Assembly: GCA_024752435.1 (NCBI GenBank)
Contig: CP103031.1
Location: forward strand, 248,001-312,000
Reading direction: 5' to 3'
DNA: 64,000 nt
From: Allantophomopsis cytisporea
Lineage: Eukaryota; Ascomycota; Leotiomycetes; Phacidiales; Phacidiaceae
This document shows, piece after piece, positions 47,431-60,362 of the stretch (position 1 is the first letter of the stretch; each line of letters opens with the position of its first letter). The translations under genes were made by a program, and so were the position numbers. The notes below the pieces were generated by a model. It was not told the DNA's origin. It saw nothing but the letters and a program-made list of their open reading frames with translations, and did no database searches.

Positions 47431-49596
47431 AACACCGCCCAATGCCCCCACGAATCAATGGGCCTAAGTACAAAAGATCTGGAAGCTCAACGTCATCATC
47501 ATACTCCGCACTGATATCCTCACTCTTGTGAAATGGTGACCGCTGCCCTGAATTTCATCGGAGACCTCTCACTCAGACCTGCATCATCTATCGCCCACTT
47601 TACCCAACACAGTACGGGAAGTCCGCGAATTCGCAATTGTCATAGCGTAGCAGGGCCGTTGTGGAAAGATGGGAAGTAAAACCAAAGCAGCCAGCGCCGT
47701 GCCTTGTTGGACCATTGATCGGCCTGTCATCCGTCGAGCTCCATAATTTATCTATCCAGCTAGGCATATCACGGTCATAATTCTCGGGAGCCGCCCAGCT
47801 TGCTCTCATTGTTCCATTGTTGAAATGAACCAATGCTATCATCGCGGAGTGCTAACAACATAAACAACGCCTCTTCTTCATATCAGCAGAGTGACTGGCT
47901 GGCTGACATTTGCCATTGCAACTGACTGGACATTGATTATACCCACCATAATCGGCAACTTGCTTGCGAAAAAGGGCTCAATGACCGCCGCAATGTTTGT
48001 ATTTTCAGCCACACGGCAATCTTGGATGAAGGATAGATTTCCGCTCAAGCCAATGATCTCCAGGTTTTCCACCCTCTAGCAGCCATCACTCACGAGATTC
48101 CAAGGTTGATAGGTGCTCAGGGGTCTGCAACGATGAGTAGACAAGCAACCTACCATGTTATGCAGAAACTGGATAGTAGAGTTGAAGCATGCGTACATTA
48201 GTTGCATCAAGCACAAAAGCGAGCCTTCTTCTGGGCGAGGGGTTCACACATCGGATTCTCTGAAGGCCAAACATCAAGAAAGTATATGTTCTTTAGCGCT
48301 GATGCGGCGCCTTTTTAGCAGGGATTTAAAGACTTTGTTAACTTTCTGAAGTTGGCATTATTTATGGTCAATATTCAGCAGCAATTGGGGCAATATAGGA
48401 ACAGCCAGTTTTCATACCGAGCTGAAAGCCTTCATGGTGAGCGAGCTGAGACACTTATTTTCTTGCCGGCTCGACTCCCCGCGGCAAGTCGGAACTGAGC
48501 ATGTGAGCCTACCTAAACCTCCTCCGCAGTGCGGAGTTCTTCTAGAAACCCAACTCGTATTGATAAACGAGCAGATCTTGGGGGAGAGGAATAGGGCGTG
48601 GTCTGACAGGAGCAATTATGTGCTATCGGCCCAGAGCAGCAGGAGAAGCATCCGGCCACACTGCAAATCCTTTCGATGTTTCTCTGCGGCTTGATACATA
48701 TTTAAAGGGCGTCATACAGTCATAAAATCCCTGACTCCAACGATAGTGCTCACTGTGCATACACACTCTGCAATCGTTGTGGGTGGCGAGGTACCACGGA
48801 ATTTCAGAGGTTATTATGTGAGTAACAATATGTTTCGAAAATACTTCCTCAAGCATGCCGTCGGATCTCATGAGAGGCACAGCCTTGATTCGCGACAACA
48901 TCCAGCGGGATATGCACATCAAAAGGCGGAGAAAGGAAGAGAGGCAAGCAGGTTATCGTATCTCTGCATTAGTTTCTTGTATGGGAATTTATCATACGTA
49001 CGTGTTGTACACACTCTCAGAGACAGTCCAGCCGTCGCGCAGGTAGATCATTTGGTTTCTAGAGATAGCAACTCATGTACTTGAGGAATACAAAGAGGCC
49101 CGCTTAGGTTGTAACATCCAGACTTATGCTTCTATGCAATATATGTGGACAGAAGGATGACGGAAGGGGGAGAGTAGGCGACAGGACTGCGGCTTAATGT
49201 GACGAGCCAAATTGGACCCTAAGAGTATGCATAAGCATACAGAAGGTCATACATATTTATATAGTGAGCACACGTACCGTACATACATATACGGAGCGAG
49301 TGCAAGACCATCTATCTCGTCGATTGTAGCTGGTAAGCTACAGGCGTGCATGAGTTGAATAGGTAATCATTCATATTGACTCTGAACCATCTGTAGACAG
49401 ACGCTGTACAGGACATAAACATACATACATAAGTACTATACTTTGCTATGTAGGAGCCATTCGGGTCCATGCCCACAAAGCAATTCGCACAAACATTCGC
49501 ACAAAGACGATAGGAAAGGATCATACCTGCTTCCTTACAGGTAGTGTGCAGCGTACTGCGGTAGCTTTAGTAAGATACATCGAGTACAGTACACAA

Positions 49597-49745
49597 GAGA
49601 TGGACAAGGTAGACAAGTAATGTAGGTAGACAAGGTGGACAAGCACGACAAGCACGACAAGGTGAGAGGTAGTGGCAGTAGTGGCAGACCGTCCTAGCTT
49701 GGACGGAGTAGTTATGTAAGTAGTAGTAAGGTCAGGTAGGTAGGT
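49597..49745. repeat. Degenerate GACAAG / GTAG repeat region
   Basis: Loose repeats of GGTAGACAAG, GCACGACAA (two exact tandem copies), GTGGCAGTA and GTAG fill about 150 bp. Purine-rich on the plus strand. Confidence 0.6.
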
Positions 49746-50268
49746 AGTTGAGAGTCAGAGTACACCAATGCCCATGTCATGCCTTGTCCGGGATTCTCGA
49801 AACACCAGCTGCTTAACGAAGATTCGCAAAGCGGCCACTCCACTTTCACAGCCGGCTCATTCTCTCCACATTGCTTTGTTACGAAGACTGATCATACTGG
49901 GTCCATATGGGACTGCTCACGCTCTTTTCAATTGCGAAAGTCTTGACTGTCTACTCAACGACAATACTTCATACTATAATAATACCTTCTGACAACTTCC
50001 TCTTCGATACCACCTATCTTCGGTGGTAAGAGATGAGAACGCGAAGGCGCCTACGCTCCTTTTAATCTTCTAACGGCTAACATCGCCAATCTAATCGTTC
50101 CGAATGCTTACCTTGTTTACACTTCCATGGGTAGTACATTCCACGCTTCACCGTCTACGTTGTCATAGCCGGATCCTACGATGCTGAGCGAGTCTTGCAA
50201 ATAACATCAACGACTCGTCGCCGTCACTTTTTCCTCCTTGTCTGGTGGTGTGGTAGAGGAGCGTCGCC

Positions 50269-53200
50269 ATGAAGACTGTTCCCAGCGTGAGTTTGAATTT
50301 CCATCCCTTGGCCCAGAATTGAGATGCAAGGGCGTGAATCGATCGATGTATTCACGACCGTACCACTTCACCCATGACAATGCCTATATACTTCACCATG
50401 CTTTCACACTTCCAAAATTACTTTACGCCATTCTAACGCCTGTTTTTTTTATAGCTTGTCGCGTCAAGCACTGTCGGTGCAGCTGCTACAGGCTTTGTGT
50501 TCGCACATGTTCAACACCCATCACATTCAAGACCAACATCAAACAAGAGGAAGGCCTCGGAGGACGACGAAAACATCCGCCCATTCTCTCCGCCGGATCG
50601 CCCAACAACTACTTCTGCTATTGTTACGCCGAATCGCTTCTATTCTGGGAGTGTGTACGATTCTAATCCTTGGCCATCTTTAGAGGAACGCCCGCCAACA
50701 AGCCGTAAAGAATCACAGAAGGAACCTGGAAGTGACGAAGTGGATGGACATACGCCTCAGAGTTCCTCACGAGACGCAAGTGGCTCATCAGGACCGTCCC
50801 AGCCTTCTCATGAGTCCCGAGATTCAACGTCGAATCGAAGTTCATGGTACAAGAGGTTTTCAGGAAGACCCCTTTCGCAAGCTGGGACCGGAAGTCCTCG
50901 ATCGAGCGTTGGACCAGATTCGCCATCCGTTACTTTCTCTCAAGTATCGTCCGCAGCTCCAATTCTTTCTCCCAGCGGAGCACCATCTCAACTACCCCCA
51001 AATAAACTTGTAAAACCAGCACCCTTACGCAGAGATACCGTTATTACCACACACCCAAGGAATGCGTCAAGATCACAAGTTCCGACACTTCGTCGACCAG
51101 CTACAAGTCATCAGCGTACAGCGACTTTGAAACAGAGATTTAAGGAGGACGAACTTGCTGCAATGCGCCGCCCAATAGTACAACAGAATAGTCCATCCAA
51201 TCAAAACACACCACTGCCACTCTCTACACAACCCCAGACACCCCCTACTCGCTTGCGCTTACATTTTGATGCTCGACCAACTAAAACCACCAAGGAGAGA
51301 ACGTTGGGTAGGAAAGCAGGCACACTCGCACTACGCACACCTGCTTCTGGAAACAAGCGGGTCCTCCCTGACAGTACTAAGCGCCCGTACTTAGTCAAAC
51401 CATCTATGTTATCTGATGATGTTGTGGAGACGACCCTCGAATATTATTCTGATGATAAAGATTCTCCCTATACGGGCACACCCTACACTGGTACACCAAT
51501 GGATAGCTCATTTCCTGCTGCCGCTACTGCTGCTGCGGCTACTGACGATGACTATGATGAGGATGACGAGGAATCGCGGCAGAAACAGCCACGAAGATCA
51601 CTCTCTATGCAATTCAAAGCACCAACCACATGGATTCAAAGATCCAGTAGCCTTCGAAGTAACAAACGCTCTAAGACGGCTACGGATACCGACAGAAGAT
51701 ATCCTTCAGCCCCAGTGGGATCGAATGGAGAAGATAAGGACACCCTTGCCTCATCACTTCCTATCGACAGCAAGCTCAATAAACAAGGCCTCCTTGGACG
51801 GAGAATCTCCACGGGTAGATCACATCGGAATCATACCCTCTCTCTGACGGCATCTCGCGCAAGAGCTCGTCACAATTCATCACCGTTGCCTCCTCTCACT
51901 CAGTTCTCGAGCCTGAACATCAATTTTACGAACGAAGGTGTTTCTCCAGGAGTAATTGCATCTAGCCCTAATTTACCTGCTCAGTCTGATCTAGCCTCGT
52001 TGGCATCTGGATATGGCCAAACAAGTGCGCCGATCTCTTCACCCCGTATCAGCTCAAATGGATCGAAGTCGTTCAACATCGCCACTTCCGAGCGCGGCTC
52101 TACATTGGTTGGATCTGATAATGATACGAGAGGCTTTGCATCGGGCGAAGACGAAGAGTTCGACTTCCAGAGTGATACGGTCTTTGATTCATTCCGTACA
52201 GGAGCCACTGGGGGCCGACAACGTAATGCTCCTTTGGATACTATGTTCGACGAGATCCCAATGGCTAACACACCCAAAGCAAAGATCGCACCTCTTCACG
52301 AACTCATGGCATTGGGCGTCTTCAGCGAAGACGGCGATAGAATTCTTGAAGAAGATGAGGACATGCTAACACCTGTCAAAAATGGCCTCAAGTCACAACG
52401 AACATCATCAAACAACATGAATGCTGTAGCCTTCCCTTCTTCACCAACATTCAATATTCCAAGTGGTGATTTTGGTCGTTTGTCATTGGAGGATGAGGAT
52501 GAGGACGAGGACTGGACGAAGGACGAGGATGATTCAGCTATTCACAGCCCTCTTTCACCACCTTCAAGCTCTCTGAGTTCGAGTCGTGTCAGTCCAGCAT
52601 TGCGAGCCGCTCTTGCCGAACTTACGAATGGAGGAGATCGAAAAGTGGCATCATCGCCGTCGAAATTAAAGCAAAACGTTTTCGATTGGTCCGAACCTTC
52701 TACTGACAAGTTAGATGGTAACTCGCCTCGACCGAAGACCGCTCATGCCAAACAGCTTGCGGATAATCGAGGAGGACGCGCGATCGGTCGTCGTGGCCCT
52801 AGTGCCTTGCATATTCGAAGCCAGAGTGTCCCAGTTGTTCCAGATATTGCTACACAGCGAGAAAGTAACAACACACCCACAAAATTCGGTACCTGGGGTC
52901 TCGGTGCAAAAGGGGTTAGCGAGGACTGGGACAACGATTTCGAGTTCGATGGCATGGACATCGATGAGGCTGATGAAAGCAACAAACGACCAGATAGTAT
53001 GGTCATGCAAGTTCCTCCAGCCATTCAGGCGAGTCAAGCAAACGTGGTTGGACATGTTAGCCAGATCCGGGAGATTTGTCTCCTCGTTGAAGACTTGAAG
53101 AGACTTCGTGGTTTGGCTCGCGAGAAGGATCTCTTGTATGGACCAGCCGCTCCATTGTGGCAAGAGGCAGAAGGTATCATTGCTCTTGCGATTCCGGATG

Positions 53201-53919
53201 AGGATGACCTCACACTTTCGCCACCTGGCTCGCCGGCATCAGCCAAATTTCGTCGCGATTCTTTGGATCCTAGATTCACAGACTGGGGAGTAGATGCTGA
53301 GGATGTAAGCAGGCCGGAGAACCCAATCGAAGTGCTCGATAGTCAAGGCCGGTCTACTGGACACTTGTATGACGGAAAAGTTGTTCGAAAAGGGTCGGTG
53401 TTCTCACCTGGAGACGACATCTTCGGCAACCCAACGATAGGCGAGAGGCGTGGGAGCAAACAAGATTTCCATATACCAAGCTTCCAAACACCAACATCTG
53501 CCACCTTTCCTCGATCTATCAATCGGGATGCAGCAGCTATTGCACGTTCTGTTATGGAAACCATGCACCAACATCGTTCCACTTCGGATCCCATGCTTTC
53601 TAGCAGTCCAGAGCCCACTGCGAAGATGCCTTTTGATACTACTAGTCTCAAGGACCTCGTCGGCCGCGCCGGTGCCTTGAGTCGTGCTTTAGCAGAAATT
53701 GTTCGTAAGCATGATGAACTGTTAAGTCCCTTTGCCAGTCCCAGCCCAAAGCGCGACACCCGTCCAGCGTTTACTCGAGTCTTTACGGATCCACTCACAA
53801 GTAGCCCATCCAGAAACCTCCCTCGCAGTCAAAGCAACAACTCCATTTTGAGTGGCTCTCTTGATTCATCACCATCAAGGAGCCTTGGCCAGAGAATGCA
53901 TATGATGACCGTCGTCTAA
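50269..53919 (+). CDS. Large disordered fungal protein, possibly Byr4/Bfa1-like
   Basis: Two exons, 50269-50286 (18 nt, MKTVPS) and 50455-53919, flank a 168-nt intron with a CTAAC branch site and TTTATAG acceptor; 1160 residues. Most is S/P/T-rich and disordered. Conserved-looking islands are SSWYKRFSGRPLSQ, DFQSDTVFDSFRTGA followed by PLDTMFDEIP, QNVFDWSEP, GRRGPSALHIRSQSVPVVPD, KFGTWGLGAKGVSEDWDNDF, and a helical block near residue 865 (VSQIREICLLVEDLKRLRG, then PLWQEAEGIIALA). The DWDNDFEFD island and the following helical block recall Byr4/Bfa1, the GTPase-activating partner that restrains septation/mitotic exit. I am not sure of this and it could be another fungal-specific family. No signal peptide or clear membrane segment is present. 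Confidence 0.75.
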
Positions 53920-55456
53920 GCTCCAGGAATTTTACAACGATGGTTACGAACATTTACCAATGGCTAGTTATATGACTTTACGACTTTCCGGTACTCCTTC
54001 ATTATGGCTGCATAGCGATTGTTTATGAGCATCCACTCCAAATGAGATTTCCAACAACCCACTTCTTTTCTCCCCATTATTCACCCAGTATCTTCTTCGA
54101 ACTCATACAATGTCGAAAACACCACTCGGCAAAAATCAACAAAAGACGTCAAAACCAGATTGCCTTGATGCTCATTGCGTCTTTTGTTTTACAATCTCGT
54201 TTGCATCCGAAAAAGCTTTTCGTTTTTCATATGCTTGTGTAGCATTGAAACCCTTTCACCCTCGCCTAATTTCAAAAAGTTGTTGTGCTACTTCCCAGTT
54301 CAGCACTCAACTCAACGCTCTTTGCACGATACCTTTGCTCTTTTACTTTTCTTTTGCTTGTTCACTGTGCTTTTAATGTTTGTAGGGGCTGATATTGATG
54401 AGATGGATGGAATAGGAATGGGATGGAATGGATGGGATGGCTAGGAAATACCGGCCGCGGGAAAATTGTAACGCATAGCACGTGTGGATATCGTCGTCTT
54501 TACTGATGCTTTTTTCTTTTCTTGTTTTCGGCTCTCCTTTGTTGTTTGAGTGCTTCTCTGATGGTTTTGGATTCGGGGTTATGCATGGCGTGGAAAAAAT
54601 TGTAGAGAAAGGCACGAGGAGACAGTTGATCCGCTATGATTGCGAGATATAGGAGGTTTGATCTCCGGGATGAGTGATGGATAGAAATGATACATGACTT
54701 CACGTTCCCTCTTACTACTTTTTCAATGATGTGCATATTCCCGAAACTCAAATAACATGAGGTTAAAGACTATCTGAACATCACATCTAGTAGAATAAAC
54801 GAAGATCAACAATTTTGGGAGATATTCTCACTTGCCAATATAGAATAAAACCCAAACACCTCTTACTCCAATCAAAGCCATCACCTAAGAATCAATGATT
54901 CATTTCGATGACTACGGAACCATTGAGGGCCATAGTTAGCCTCCAGCCAAGACACGGCGCGGATATAACCCAGCCCAAAACCTCGAACCCCGCACATCCT
55001 CAAAACAACTGGACCCCAACTTCACCGCTCGACGCTGGCCGACGTAAGTTTTGTTGAAAAATTTCGCCTACGAGTGGCAGAGGCATGGATGATGGCATGA
55101 TAGGTTGCCAACATCCAAGCCTACACCCTTAGCACTAAACGATAGTGGTTCCATGGTGACAGAGCCAAGCATGGAATTAGCATGAGTAAGGATACGAGAG
55201 GGGAAAGTCTGATTTAAAGTGTCTCTACGTCCCCACCGCGGGTTCCCTCCGGCCCATGCGATTTGCTTTTGCCCACTTCAGATTTACTTTCGTGCCGTTT
55301 GTTTACCTCGCAGGGATATCTACTTCGCAAATCAGGAATCTCGTTCATAGGTACAGTACGAGATTAGCGGCATTTTCCACGACCCTTGTCGTCGCTGTTC
55401 TTGGATTTGTTACAAACCGGCTGGATCTGTGGACCTCGTGTACATTTTGAGTGGAA
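53920..55456. other. Spacer upstream of the sorbosone-dehydrogenase-like gene
   Basis: No gene is supported. It should contain the 3' UTR of the preceding gene and the promoter of the next. Only short frames without domains are present. Confidence 0.5.
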
Positions 55457-57068
55457 ATGAGGTTCTCGACTACGCTTTTGCGGGGGGCCGTATGCGGTCT
55501 TGTTGGATGCTGGGGTTGGGCGCTCGCTCAGACCTCATCTTCGTCTTCGACTTCGGCTTCGTCGGCAAGTACATCGTGTAGTCAGCTGACTGCTAGCTAT
55601 CCCACGCCCTCTGTGGCGGCGGGGTGGAATGCACGACTTATGGTGAGTGAGCTGTCGAAACCGAGGGGTATTATTTTTGACGCGGCGGGGAACCTTTTGG
55701 TTGTTGAATCTGGGGTTGGAATTGTGGGGATTCGTGGAGGGGAGTGTGGGGAAGTGGTCAGTGTGGTTAATTCTACGGAGGTGAGCAAACTTGACTTATA
55801 TTTTCCAATTTGATCAACTTATCGAAATATAAACTATTTTATTTTGACAGAGGGAATTGCATTTGGCTCGGCTTTGGAAAGACAGGACTAATTCCTAATA
55901 GTTGAATCATGGAATTGCGCTCGCACAAGATGGTGGGACCTTATATGCTTCGAGCTCTGAAGCCGTGTTCTCATGGGAGTATAACTCTACGTTGTTGCAA
56001 GTGACATCCGCAAATCAGACTCTCATCACCGGCATGAGCAACGATGACCACACGACCCGTACACTCTTGATTTCACAAAAGGAACCGGGCATCTTGGTTG
56101 TTTCTCGCGGAAGTAACTCAAATATCGACATCGAAGCCGAGTCTTTGTCATCAGGACACTCACAGATCAAAGCCTTTACCATCAGCAACTTGACAACCAC
56201 CTCGTCGCCTTATGATTTTAATAGTGAAGGGCGTCTACTCGGCTGGGGCTTACGGAACTCTGTGGGCGTTGCCGAAGAGCCACTGACAGGCGGCATCTAC
56301 AGCGTCGAGAACTCTGCAGATCAGATCACACGGTCCGGCACCGATATTCATGAGAACAATCCTGGCGAGGAGATGAATTTCCACGGCTTCCTGAATGAGA
56401 GTACCACGAATCAAGGCGGTAACTATGGTTATCCGTACTGCTTTGCTGCTTGGAATACTAGCATCCCTGATAATGATGATCTCATTGTTGGTGACCAATT
56501 TTCTATGGAACAGAATTCCACAGTCAATGATACGCTTTGTGCGCAAAGAACCGCACCCAGACTTACATTCCAAGCACACATGGCACCTCTTGATATTAAA
56601 TTTGTGGCTGATGGGGCGGAGGCGTTCGTGAGCTTTCATGGAAGCTGGTAATACCCTTGATGCTTCATCACTTATAACATTACTAACGTATTCAGGGATC
56701 GTACGGAACCTGTGGGCTACAAGGTCTCTGTTCTTACTTTTGCGGAAGGCGAGCCTACTGCTAGCTCATCTAGCACGTCTGCTCTTACAGATATCTTCGC
56801 CAACCAAGATAATTCGCAATGCCCCGATAGCTGTTTCAGGCCCGTGGGATTGGCGTTCGATTCGAGTGGTAGACTTTGGGTTAGCTCGGACGCCACTGGT
56901 GAGCTTTATATGCTTAGCAGGAGTTCAAGTGGTACCAGTGGTGGCTCAACGACCACGGTATCTGGGACTGCAAGTCCAAGTGCGTCGAAGACAGGCGACG
57001 CAGTAAGACTTGGTTGTGAGTGGTTACTTGGTAGCATTGGTTTGTTTCTGGGAATTATAATGTTATAG
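55457..57068 (+). CDS. Secreted, probably GPI-anchored sorbosone/glucose-dehydrogenase-like quinoprotein
   Basis: Three exons (55457-55780, 55902-56647, 56696-57068) give 480 residues. A signal peptide (about 1-23, ending WGWALAQ) precedes an S/T-rich linker. The body matches the soluble PQQ-dependent sorbosone dehydrogenase beta-propeller, related to AA12 pyranose dehydrogenases: LSKPRGIIFDAAGNLLVVE, LNHGIALAQDGGTLYASS, GLRNSVGVAEEP, NNPGEEMNFHGFL, GGNYGYPYCFAAW, MAPLDIKFVADGAEAFVSFHGSWDR, and CFRPVGLAFDSSGRLWVSSD. Another S/T-rich spacer and a hydrophobic C-terminal tail (LLGSIGLFLGIIML) suggest a GPI anchor on the cell surface. Many N-glycosylation sequons are present. Whether it binds PQQ or oxidises a sugar is not shown by sequence. 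Intron 1 is 121 nt, longer than usual. Confidence 0.85.
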
Positions 57069-58346
57069 ATATTTGCTGTAGGGTATATATTTGCAGTTGT
57101 GTTTCATATATGACAATATAGTGTATGCGTTGTGCACGTGAAGCTTCATAAAGACTTCTCATTATCTTCTTGACATGTAAACTTCGATAAATTCTGAAGT
57201 ATTTTCAATATACCAAACTCGTATCCAGTTGTAGATCTGCCCTTGATATATAACTTCACTTGATACGGTTCTTCTACAACGTATAATAAATCTGTTCTTT
57301 TGTGGTGCTTATTTGTGGCTTGACCGTGAGGCAGGCTATGGAGTGCTGGGGAACACTGATATGTCTGATACGGTGTGGCGTAGACTTACTGTGTGTGCCA
57401 CGATTCTGCGAAGATATGTGAAGCTATATGTTTCTTGCTTTCGCCGTTCCAGCAATATGCTCGTTGACATAGAGATGTGTTCTTTCTACAACATTATACA
57501 TTATATACCGCATATATATACAGCTGAATAATGTACCTCCTTTCGACCTTAAACATATAAATAATAGATATGAGACACTCAGGGGCGGAAGGGTTACAGA
57601 AGTGTTCTGTGAAACTGTTGTCATTGTCGTTCTCCTGCCTGACCTTGGTGGGCAATCTCTACTTTTAACTTCGAGTATATGGAATAGCTATAAGTCCAAA
57701 GAAAAACAACTCCGAGAAGTTTTCAAGAGGATCCACCTTATCTAGAATTAAGACGGATATGGTCAGATATAAAATGTGGTATGTCAAAAGCAGGTGGAGA
57801 GGTGGTGTTGTTGAGCAACAAATCCAAATCTTCTGGTACGTGAGATCTCGATATGACAAGAAATACCGTGCCCTTTAGAAAGATATGAGACTGTCAATGT
57901 CCGCATGGGATATGTCTAGGATGTGCGGTTTGATATGGAATAGTCATAATATTGCGTGAACGTGCCTTTGCTACTGTCATGACACTTGTGGTCACATGCA
58001 GTTCTAAATAGCTGAACTACGTAAAATTGTTATCAGAAGCATTTTTCGCACATAAGAATAAAGAGGACACTCATGTCATTCGCACTTCGAAGCTAAGAGT
58101 GCTCATGTTCACGGTATATCAACGTCCTCCTCCGCCCACATTCTGTCGCTCATCTCCACCTCACTTCACACGTCAACAACCTTTGCCTAACAAACGACAT
58201 CACATATCATCCTCGCCCCGCTTCTGCTCATTCACGTCCTCTTTCGACCTTGTCTATCTTCGCTGACTTAACCGCACTAATCTCTTCGAACTTAGCATCT
58301 CTAGAGGCCCACAAAATTACCTAGTTGAGCATTACTCACAACCACT
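57069..58346. other. Spacer upstream of the F-box gene
   Basis: AT-rich 1.28 kb with no supportable gene; only the 3' flank of the quinoprotein gene and the F-box gene promoter are expected. Confidence 0.5.
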
Positions 58347-60362
58347 ATGGCTTTCTCACAAGACCACTGCTATGTCCTAAAGCTTCCTGTAGAAGTAAGT
58401 TCAGTCATCAGCACCAAGTTGCCCGTTTATATCTTCCTCGCCGTCCTCCTCCTCAGACTCACCACGAGATTCTCACCGATACCCGATACATTCCACGTTC
58501 CTCATGTTCTCCAATATGAACAAACCCACATACACCACCATGTATACTCTATGAAGCAGCGCCACGAATGCCTCACCTTCTGTTTGCGATGCTAGAATTA
58601 TCGCCAATAAAATCCTCAAAATTTATGAAGATGAGCACTCACAATATAACTTGCTAAGCCCTTCACAGATCCATCAGATGGTAACTGAGCATCTTTCAGT
58701 CCAAGACATTGCTCGTTACATCCAAAGTAGCCGTGTCATTGCCAGCACCATCAGTGACTCCGTCTGGTTCGCTCGCTTCAAGCGCACCTTCGATTATGCA
58801 TTCTCCAATGTGAATGCTGACGAGAAGACCATTGTAGCAAACAAGTTCAAGACTCGCCAAGGTCTTTGCAAGAACTGGACCACCTTCAGCAGCTCTGGAT
58901 ATGCACAGATGCAGATGGCAGTCCTTATGGAGATATTTGACCTGGTTCTTGGTAAGCTGTGAAAAGAGTGTGTGCAAGTGAAGGGAAGCTGACGGATACA
59001 GAATCCAATGCAAAGATTACAATAGCTGATAATGGACAGAAGACCGTCGATGGTTTGAACCTTGATTTCTTGAGAGAGTATGTCGGTGGAAGGGTTTCAA
59101 AGCCAGTTGCCCAACTCAGTCCACGCAAGATCAGAAGTCTGCAAGTAAATGGCAAGCTCATTGGTCCACAGGGTCAAAAGTCGGGTACAGACCTCCTTGA
59201 TCACTTGTTCTCCAAGGTTTCAGGTCCACTATCCCCAGTTCCAGCTCGTGGCCGCGCGACTCGCAGCAGCTCCAAGCAGCAGTATGAAATAACACATTTC
59301 CCATTGCTCCCTTATCTGCAGCTTTCTCTTACCCATATAATGCTCGACCCCAAGGTCTGCGGTAACACTGACAACATTTTAGCTCATTCTCAGGCAGAGG
59401 TATACAAGTGCTACCGTAAGGAGCCCATCTTCCACGGTCCTAATAACCAGGTAATCAATGCGAAGTGGTTACTTCATGTTGCAAGTTTCTTCAAGTTACA
59501 CCTCAAGAGTACACATGAGGGCATATTGTCGGAAAAGTACAAGGCACTTCCATACCAGTGCAAGCCTACAGGCTGGTTGGGAAAGTTTCAGCATGGTACT
59601 AAGAAGCTCGGAGAGCATTGGTTGGGAGCCTACAGTAAGTTACTTGCTGGTAATGCAGTCTTATTGTTACTGACTTGAGTAGCTTTCCTTGAGCACTCGG
59701 ACATCCATATCATTCGAGGCCCTCAAAGCGCTCGCCATGAGGTTGTCATCGATGGTGTCACAGATCCAGATGATCCCTTCTTCGTAAGTTCTTCTCTCAG
59801 CCTGCAAGGTAGTCTTCATATGAAGTTCCAAACATTCACTAAACAACTCTAGGAACAAGAGCTCCATCTTGACTTCAACATCACAGCCGACGAATTTCCT
59901 CATGTTTTCGAATCCATTCTCCATGCCGGACCAGCCGGCCCACACATCACCCCTGGCCACGCTAGCACCATTCCAGTCACCAAGTATTTCACCTCAGAGG
60001 CCGAGGCCTGGCAGTGGTCGGGCTGTACTCACTCGCTCCCACCGCAGCAGGGTATCCCAGGCTGGCAGCGCGTAAGCATGATGAAGTGCAAAATCGACGA
60101 AAATTATAGGCCCATACAAGATGAGAATTGGGCTTATGAAGGCGTCGTTTTGCCAGGTGGAAACATCATGCTTGGAAGATGGTGGTCCCCTCTCGATGAT
60201 CCAATCGCTGGTGGTCAGTCATACTGCGGCCCGTTCATTTTCTGGCAGGTTCATGGAAATATTGAGGCGGAGGCTGAGGAGCTTGAGGCACAGCATGAGG
60301 ACCTTCTCATGGAATCTCCCATGGTAGAAAGAGATCCTGTCACTGGCGAACTCTTCGGATGA
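58347..60362 (+). CDS. F-box domain protein
   Basis: Five exons: 58347-58394, 58669-58951, 59002-59634, 59683-59783 and 59853-60362; 524 residues. The N-terminal F-box begins at about residue 11 (LKLPVEIHQMVTEHLSVQDI, then ARYIQSSRVIASTISDSVWF), formed only after removing a 275-nt first intron. F-box proteins bring substrates to SCF ubiquitin ligases. The remainder is unassigned. It has a conserved-looking C-terminal module (NWAYEGVVLPGGNIMLGRWW followed by GPFIFW) seen in some fungal F-box proteins, ending in an acidic E-rich tail (EAEAEELEAQHEDLL). The target cannot be inferred. Remaining introns are 48-69 nt. Confidence 0.8.

Larger units (their letters stand above)
45475..50268. other. 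4.8 kb gene-poor, repeat-rich stretch
   Basis: I can support no protein gene here. Frames reach about 112 codons without domains or consistent splice sites. It contains simple repeats at 46101-46135, 46749-46795 and 47408-47430, and GACAAG/GTAG-type repeats at about 49600-49745. It should include the GCN20 promoter on the left and the promoter of the gene at 50269 on the right. Confidence 0.5.

Noticed and set aside
49597..49745. CRISPR-like or satellite array
   Set aside because: Repeats are short, degenerate and without regular unique spacers; this is low-complexity eukaryotic spacer DNA.
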